Source of the DNA: an uncultured Eubacterium sp.
Lineage (GTDB): Bacteria > Bacillota > Clostridia > Lachnospirales > Lachnospiraceae
NCBI GenBank assembly: GCA_900545725.1
Contig: URAI01000084.1
Span: 1 to 10,514, forward strand
DNA: 10,514 bases
Reading direction: 5' to 3'
The notes below the pieces were generated by a model that had not been told where the DNA came from, made no database searches, and saw only the letters and a list, made by a program, of their open reading frames with translations. Below, in pieces: positions 6,104 through 10,514 of the stretch (its first letter is position 1; each line of letters opens with the position of its first letter). The translations under genes were made by a program, and so were the position numbers.

Positions 6104-6721
6104 CTAGACTTCTTCTATATCAAGTTCATCTTCACCTGAATTATCTTTGCTTAAATCAACAACTTCTTCATTATCAGCTTTATCAACTGATTCCTGTTCT
6201 GCAAGCTCTTCATCGTCCTTACTTATTACATCTTCAAAATCATCATCATCATCTACATAGAAATTAACAGGAATAATCTCGATATTACTCAATACCGCCT
6301 TACCAATTATATATACTGTGTGTATTCCCTCTTCGTCAACATTTTCCACGAGGTTTTTAACACCACTGAATGTCTTTTCCACATCACTTGCAGCATTGAC
6401 ACCTTCAGGGAGAATAATTGTAAGGTTACTTGCTGTACTTGTAAAATTAATATACACATCCTTTTCAAATACGGCAAGTCCAAGGTCTATTACTGCCTTA
6501 GCTCCAATAACCTTTACTTCACAGCCTGTAAACTCCTCATCTTCAATCTCAACAACTTTCTTATCAAAAATGGCATTGTACTTCTTTATTTCTGCATCTA
6601 TACTGTCATTTTCTTCCTGTGTGAACTGCTTCTTTACATTCTTATACTTATCATAACCAACCTTGCCGGCAACTGCTATTGCACCTACTCCGGCAACTGT
6701 TTTAATTAACTTCTTAGCCAT
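6104..6721 (-). CDS. N-terminally anchored protein with beta-rich core and acidic tail
   Basis: A 205-residue protein of unknown function. A short hydrophobic stretch (about residues 5-24, LIKTVAGVGAIAVAGKVGY) follows two lysines and looks like a weak membrane anchor without a cleavage site. A lysine-rich linker leads to a beta-rich middle (about 45-155) with repeated short strands such as GCEVKVIGAKAVIDL, SNLTIILPEGV and VYIIGKAVLSNIEII. This pattern resembles the C-terminal domain of LiaF/YvqF-like envelope-stress proteins, but the resemblance is by eye only. The last ~50 residues are strongly acidic (DDDDDFEDV, then DELDIEEV). The frame runs back to 6763, but GGAGG lies six bases before the ATG at 6719-6721, which fixes the start. 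It lies 56 bases after queH and 32 before the AbiEi-like gene, probably in the same operon. Confidence 0.72.
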   Translation of the reverse strand: MAKKLIKTVAGVGAIAVAGKVGYDKYKNVKKQFTQEENDSIDAEIKKYNAIFDKKVVEIEDEEFTGCEVKVIGAKAVIDLGLAVFEKDVYINFTSTASNLTIILPEGVNAASDVEKTFSGVKNLVENVDEEGIHTVYIIGKAVLSNIEIIPVNFYVDDDDDFEDVISKDDEELAEQESVDKADNEEVVDLSKDNSGEDELDIEEV

Positions 6722-6777
6722 ATCTAACCTCCATTTTATAATTCTAACTTTAATATAACACAACTACATTATTAAAA

Positions 6778-7395
6778 TCAACGAGAGTATATACATCCGC
6801 AATAATTCTGTCTATATAAATCATATTCCTTAGAAAGTTCTATTGACCGCTTATATCCTTCTTTTTTCTTAAAATCAGAAAGCAGATATCCGACACCATA
6901 TTCCATACCTAAATTATAACCTATCTCGTTAAGTTTTACACTTTTTTTAAGCGGACTTATCGTAAGCGTAGTCGTGAAATAATCAAATTCACCTGCTACA
7001 GCTCTTCTGGCTGTCTCACGCAGTCTTAATTCATAACACAAAAAACAGCGTTCCCCGCCTTCTTTACATTTCTCATACCCCTTAACGGTATTATAAAAAA
7101 CAGATGTATCATAATCACCTTCAATAAATGATACCTTATGCTTTGCTGGAAATTCATTAATAAATCTTTGCTGTTCTGCCACTCTCTTTTTATATTCTTC
7201 TTCCATCGAAATATTCGGATTATAATAAAATACTGTTATCTCAAAATATTGTGACAGATATTCTATTACATAGCTGCTGCATGGTGCACAACAGCTGTGC
7301 AGAAGAAGTCTTGGAACTTTTCCTTCTCTTACAAATCCATCTATTTTCTTTTCAAGTTCTTTCTGAAAATTACGATTCTCAAATGGTACCGCCAT
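6778..7395 (-). CDS. queH: Epoxyqueuosine reductase QueH
   Basis: The non-cobalamin epoxyqueuosine reductase (former DUF208 family), which carries out the last step of queuosine formation in the tRNA anticodon wobble position. The 205-residue protein shows the family cysteine pattern: LHSCCAPC (Cys35, Cys36, Cys39), ERCFLCYELRL (Cys117, Cys120) and NYCGCIYS (Cys199, Cys201). It also has YYNPNI, TTTLTISP and the highly conserved SDFKKKEGYKRS and ELSKEYDLYRQ segments. Family knowledge says these cysteines bind an iron-sulfur cluster and iron. The frame could begin at 7407, but GAGGAG sits in front of the ATG at 7393-7395, so that start is used. It begins 25 bases after hisC, which suggests cotranscription. 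Other queuosine genes are not in view. Confidence 0.95.
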   Translation of the reverse strand: MAVPFENRNFQKELEKKIDGFVREGKVPRLLLHSCCAPCSSYVIEYLSQYFEITVFYYNPNISMEEEYKKRVAEQQRFINEFPAKHKVSFIEGDYDTSVFYNTVKGYEKCKEGGERCFLCYELRLRETARRAVAGEFDYFTTTLTISPLKKSVKLNEIGYNLGMEYGVGYLLSDFKKKEGYKRSIELSKEYDLYRQNYCGCIYSR

Positions 7396-7413
7396 ACTAC
7401 TCCTCATTTCTGA
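7396..7413 (-). promoter_or_regulatory. GAAA-loop mini-hairpin over the queH ribosome binding site
   Basis: In the 25-base gap between hisC and queH the minus strand reads TTGCTCAGAAATGAGGAG. CTCA and TGAG can pair around a GAAA tetraloop, and the 3' arm overlaps the start of the ribosome binding site GAGGAG. The same TTGCTCAGAAATG occurs before the subtilase start, at 2567-2579. Confidence 0.35.
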
Positions 7414-7420
7414 GCAACTC

Positions 7421-8476
7421 TTAATCTACAATATCTGCAAGTGCTTCAAATAATTTATCCATCTGTTCTTTTGTACCAATGGTTATTCTTAAATAATTAT
7501 CAATAACAGGTTTATTAAAATATCTTACATATATATTACGCTTTTTTAATTCTTCAAATATCTTAGCTGCTGGTACACTCTTATGTGTTGCAAATATAAA
7601 ATTTGCCTTTGACTCTGGGAAAGTAAAGCCTAATTCTGTAAGTTTTTGGGCACTATATTGTCTGGTCTTAATTATCTCATTTACACACTTTTCAAAATAT
7701 TGTTTATCTTTAACTGCACATACACCATATGCAAGTGATGTCGCATTCATTGTATATGAATTAAATGAATATTTTACATCATTTAATGCCTTGATTAATT
7801 TCTCATTACCAAATGCATAACCTATTCTCATGCCTGCCATTGAACGTGATTTTGAAAATGTCTGTACAACTAATACATTTTCGTATTTATTAACAAATTC
7901 AAGTGCTGACTTTCCACCAAAGTCTATATAAGCCTCATCAATTATAACTACTACATCCTGATTGTGTTTTATTATATCCTCTACCTTATCAAGCTCCATA
8001 TAAAGTGCTGTCGGGGCATTAGGATTAGGGAATATCACACCGCCATTCTCCTTATAATAATCCTCTGGTACAATCTTAAAACTGGCATCAAGCTTAGGAG
8101 TCTCATATGGTATTCTGTATAAATCTGCCCATACACTGTAAAACGAATATGTTATATCAGGAAACAGTATAGGCTTGTCAGAATTAAAAAATGTAAGGAA
8201 ACACATCGAAATAACATCATCAGAACCTACTCCTACAAAGACCTGATTCTTATTCATTCCATAATAGCCGGCTATTGCCCCCACAAGGTCAGCCGCTTCA
8301 GGGTCAGGATATAATCTTAACTTATCCATATTAAAATGCCCTGCTGCATCTGTTACCATTGGTGTTGGTGGATAAGGATTCTCATTAGTATTAAGCTTAA
8401 TAACATTATCCTGCTTTGGCTGTTCACCGGGAACATAAGGTTCAACTTTTCTAATATTATTTTCCCATTCTCTCAT
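7421..8476 (-). CDS. hisC: Histidinol-phosphate aminotransferase
   Basis: A fold-type I PLP enzyme of 351 residues, the usual HisC length. It converts imidazole-acetol phosphate plus glutamate to histidinol phosphate in histidine synthesis. Seen: the N-terminal LNTNENPYPP, VGVGSDDVI (the cofactor phosphate region), FPNPNAPTA (about 149-157), the cofactor-nitrogen Asp180 in VVIIDEAYIDF, the Schiff-base Lys209 in TFSKSRSMAGMRIGYAFG, and the C-terminal YLRITIGT. Substrate choice within this aminotransferase group cannot be fixed by eye; a role in aromatic amino acid or other transamination is possible because no other his genes are here. The ATG at 8474-8476 is preceded by a purine-rich AAGGAAGGCGG. 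It overlaps the stop of a 17-codon leader ORF and has its own promoter upstream. Confidence 0.92.
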   Translation of the reverse strand: MREWENNIRKVEPYVPGEQPKQDNVIKLNTNENPYPPTPMVTDAAGHFNMDKLRLYPDPEAADLVGAIAGYYGMNKNQVFVGVGSDDVISMCFLTFFNSDKPILFPDITYSFYSVWADLYRIPYETPKLDASFKIVPEDYYKENGGVIFPNPNAPTALYMELDKVEDIIKHNQDVVVIIDEAYIDFGGKSALEFVNKYENVLVVQTFSKSRSMAGMRIGYAFGNEKLIKALNDVKYSFNSYTMNATSLAYGVCAVKDKQYFEKCVNEIIKTRQYSAQKLTELGFTFPESKANFIFATHKSVPAAKIFEELKKRNIYVRYFNKPVIDNYLRITIGTKEQMDKLFEALADIVD

Positions 8477-8526
8477 CTTTTAATTCCGCCTTCCTTAAAG
8501 TAATTCAATAAATAATCCGCTGCCAT
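8473..8526 (-). CDS. Small leader ORF overlapping the hisC start
   Basis: Between the hisC promoter and hisC, an ATG at 8524-8526 opens a 17-codon frame reading MAADYLLNYFKEGGIKR. Its TGA (8473-8475) overlaps the hisC ATG as ATGA. That layout would couple hisC translation to it. It contains no histidine, so a classical his attenuator peptide is unlikely. No good ribosome binding site precedes it, so it may not be translated. Confidence 0.35.
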   Translation of the reverse strand: MAADYLLNYFKEGGIKR

Positions 8527-8570
8527 ATGTATTTTACAAAATTTCTAATAACAGCTAAGTCTTATGTATA

Positions 8571-8599
8571 ATTATACTTAATACAATTTATATTATCAA
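8571..8599 (-). promoter_or_regulatory. Promoter of the hisC-queH operon
   Basis: -35 TTGATA (8594-8599) and consensus -10 TATAAT (8571-8576) are separated by exactly 17 bases on the minus strand, just after the stop of the upstream membrane protein gene. The start is predicted near 8564, giving a leader of about 88 bases. That is too short for a T-box. Confidence 0.75.
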
Positions 8600-8613
8600 T
8601 ACCTTAATAGGAT

Positions 8614-10428
8614 TTATACATTTACATTAATATTCTTAAAAACCGCTACCCTGTATGGCGTATAAAATACCGTCTCATACTTATCACTATTAAGATAATC
8701 ATTGACATTATATTCAGTAGTCCCCAATCTCAAATCCAATATTATATACTCTGTCTGTGATTCCTTGTCCGTATAATATTTTTCATATAATACATCCCTT
8801 TTTGATAATGCCGGACATAAAAATGTTGTAGCAGTTACAGAGGCATTATCAGGTATTGTCTGCACAGCCTCATCAAACGTGTTATATATTTCACGCTCAT
8901 ATGAATCAGAATAATAATCATAATAACATATTGCCCTGTTATATATAAGTGCTCCAAAAAATAATGCCCCCGATACCGTAAGCATTGGTATTATGCGGCT
9001 TCTAATCTTCATATCCATTTCAGATATATTGACAACTGATATATATACAAGCAATGCTCCTGAACCAAACGCATACTGGAAATATATTTCATGGAAATAC
9101 TGGTAATCTGACATAAGATTAAATAACACATATGGAATAAACAGTATCCATCTGTACCATTTTTTTGAAAATAATGGCATAAAACATAATGGCGCAAGTG
9201 TCTGTATTATAAATTCCAGCTTGTCCTGCTGCATTATCTGTGTGAATATATATGCAGGATTAGTAATAACAGTTCTTATTATCCCAATCATGCTTCCACT
9301 TCCATCATATATCATATTGTTGAAACGGTATGACATAACTCCGTCACCTATTTTAGATAAAAGAACCGTCGTAAATACAAAATATACTGCTGATATTCCA
9401 ATAATAATCATGCTATTTTTGTACATTTTTTTATAAAACATCATATATAACCCTATACAGACTGCATATATTGCGGCATCTTCTTTTACGCCAAGAAGAA
9501 AGCATGTACTTATTATCATTCCCATCATGCTTTCTTTCTCACAATAATATATCATGGTAAATATACATACAGGCAGAAATATATTTTCATGTATATCATA
9601 AAAACAGCCGCCTGCCACCACCGGATATAACAGGTATGCCATGCATATAAGAAGTGTTTCTAATCTTGACATTTTATGAAATCTGCATATCTTTTCCAGT
9701 GGAACTACTGCTATAGCAGTAACTACCGCCTGCAATAACTGTAATGTAGCTGCTGATTTATATATCATATAAAATGGAAGAAGTGTATAAAATACTGGTG
9801 ATATATGTACACACATATGCGATAATAATACATCTCTTTCACTCGTGGTATTCATTGACAGATTCTTACTCATACTGTAAAACATCTGCGAAAACAGTCC
9901 GAGGTCAAAATTAGGTGATGAATATGTAAGATATTTTAACACAAGGCTTATTCCTATAAAGCCAATATATAACACTACTCCGATAACCATTATAAGTCTA
10001 TAAAGTCTTATATTTAGTTTGAATAACTGTGTATTCACACCATCAAAACAATATGCCACGCCAAATACCATAAGACCTGCCATAGCAAGGCAAAAATAAG
10101 TATCCTTTGACTGCACAACCGTCATAATGGCATATATAAATGTGATAATAATTAATGACACTTTCTGCACGACAGGCATATTTAAAATATTATTGAGTCC
10201 ATATATAACAATTGCTGCCGCAATTATAAGCACTATTTCAGCACAATAATTAACCTTCCCTGTAAATCCAAGCATATCTATTGTACATCCGTATTTTACT
10301 GATATATATACCGTCTGTATAATACTGATAAAACACCACGCCATAATAATACTTATGACGCAGTGTTTTAAAGTAAAACGATTCTTTATGTGTAAAAATA
10401 TATTTTTAATTCTGTTTAAAAATATCAT
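8614..10428 (-). CDS. DUF2079 family polytopic membrane protein
   Basis: A 604-residue integral membrane protein with about a dozen hydrophobic segments from residue ~20 to ~500, then a soluble C-terminal domain of about 100 residues (tyrosine- and aspartate-rich, likely outside the membrane). Family marks of DUF2079 are seen: NFDLGLFSQMFY (about 173-184), SHMCVHISPVFYTLLPFY (about 203-220), a following LQLLQAVVTAIAVVPLE stretch, and VKEDAAI (about 314-320). DUF2079 proteins look like GT-C glycosyltransferases using lipid-linked sugars, but I know of no firm activity for the family. The ATG at 10426-10428 has GGGGA eight bases upstream, whereas the in-frame ATG at 10443 has none, so the shorter form is chosen. 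There is no clear terminator before the hisC promoter. Confidence 0.85.
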   Translation of the reverse strand: MIFLNRIKNIFLHIKNRFTLKHCVISIIMAWCFISIIQTVYISVKYGCTIDMLGFTGKVNYCAEIVLIIAAAIVIYGLNNILNMPVVQKVSLIIITFIYAIMTVVQSKDTYFCLAMAGLMVFGVAYCFDGVNTQLFKLNIRLYRLIMVIGVVLYIGFIGISLVLKYLTYSSPNFDLGLFSQMFYSMSKNLSMNTTSERDVLLSHMCVHISPVFYTLLPFYMIYKSAATLQLLQAVVTAIAVVPLEKICRFHKMSRLETLLICMAYLLYPVVAGGCFYDIHENIFLPVCIFTMIYYCEKESMMGMIISTCFLLGVKEDAAIYAVCIGLYMMFYKKMYKNSMIIIGISAVYFVFTTVLLSKIGDGVMSYRFNNMIYDGSGSMIGIIRTVITNPAYIFTQIMQQDKLEFIIQTLAPLCFMPLFSKKWYRWILFIPYVLFNLMSDYQYFHEIYFQYAFGSGALLVYISVVNISEMDMKIRSRIIPMLTVSGALFFGALIYNRAICYYDYYSDSYEREIYNTFDEAVQTIPDNASVTATTFLCPALSKRDVLYEKYYTDKESQTEYIILDLRLGTTEYNVNDYLNSDKYETVFYTPYRVAVFKNINVNV

Positions 10429-10467
10429 AATGCATTTCCCCATTTATTATTTTTCACACTAATCTCC

Positions 10468-10498
10468 ATTCCGCAGGCATTTCTAATGCCGGAGGAAT
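10468..10498. repeat. Imperfect dyad in a GC-richer right edge
   Basis: ATTCC, three bases, GGCATT, loop AGA, AATGCC, three bases, GGAAT (minus strand) form a long stem with one internal 3x3 loop. No T run follows, so it is not an intrinsic terminator for the minus strand. The surrounding ~45 bases are clearly richer in G+C than the rest of the window. It could be a palindromic repeat element, an RNA leader, or the end of an upstream coding region. Confidence 0.4.
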
Positions 10499-10514
10499 CG
10501 CGAGCCAAATGTCA

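Noticed and set aside
6318..6709. Two plus-strand frames opposite the acidic-tail protein
   Set aside because: Both are antisense to a gene with a strong GGAGG site, and their composition is that of a reverse translation.
8477..8570. T-box or his-leader attenuator before hisC
   Set aside because: The leader is only about 88 bases, shows no T-box sequence and no terminator, and the leader ORF has no His codons.

Overview
The window is AT-rich, and every confident gene lies on the minus strand with strong GGAGG-type ribosome binding sites. The gene set is a folate ECF S component behind a tetrahydrofolate riboswitch, a QueH-type epoxyqueuosine reductase, a Csp-like subtilase, a zinc-ribbon membrane protein and an AbiEi-like winged-helix protein. 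It points to a low-GC anaerobic Clostridia member, most likely a Lachnospiraceae gut bacterium (Roseburia/Eubacterium/Lachnospira type). This assignment is inferred from gene style and is not proven. No mobile element, CRISPR array, tRNA or rRNA was seen.

Layout in transcription order (right to left). (1) 10428-8614: a DUF2079 polytopic membrane protein, preceded at the window edge by a more GC-rich dyad. (2) A promoter with ideal spacing at 8571-8599 starts a probable operon: a 17-codon leader ORF whose stop overlaps the next start, hisC (histidinol-phosphate aminotransferase), queH, an N-terminally anchored protein with a beta-rich middle and very acidic tail, and an AbiEi-like winged-helix protein with no toxin partner. 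(3) The 335-base gap at 5047-5381 holds a perfect 14-bp palindrome, a weak promoter, a THF riboswitch aptamer and a hairpin that can hide the ribosome binding site of the next gene. (4) folT, the folate-binding S component of an ECF transporter, carries a large extra membrane segment in its middle. It is followed 38 bases later by a YfcE-type metallophosphoesterase. (5) A small membrane protein with a four-cysteine zinc ribbon ends at the strongest intrinsic terminator in the window (2766-2811). (6) A Csp/subtilisin-like serine protease that probably starts at GTG. (7) A flavodoxin whose promoter has an inverted repeat just at the transcription start, the layout of a repressor operator.

The content is mostly housekeeping: folate uptake, tRNA modification, histidine synthesis and low-potential electron transfer. 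The items most worth a second look are the membrane-domain insertion inside FolT, the complete translational switch that can be drawn behind the THF aptamer, the toxin-less AbiEi-like gene paired with an acidic-tailed envelope protein, the operator on the flavodoxin promoter, and a small GAAA-loop hairpin shared by the start regions of two unrelated genes. I see no clear, wholly new multi-gene system.
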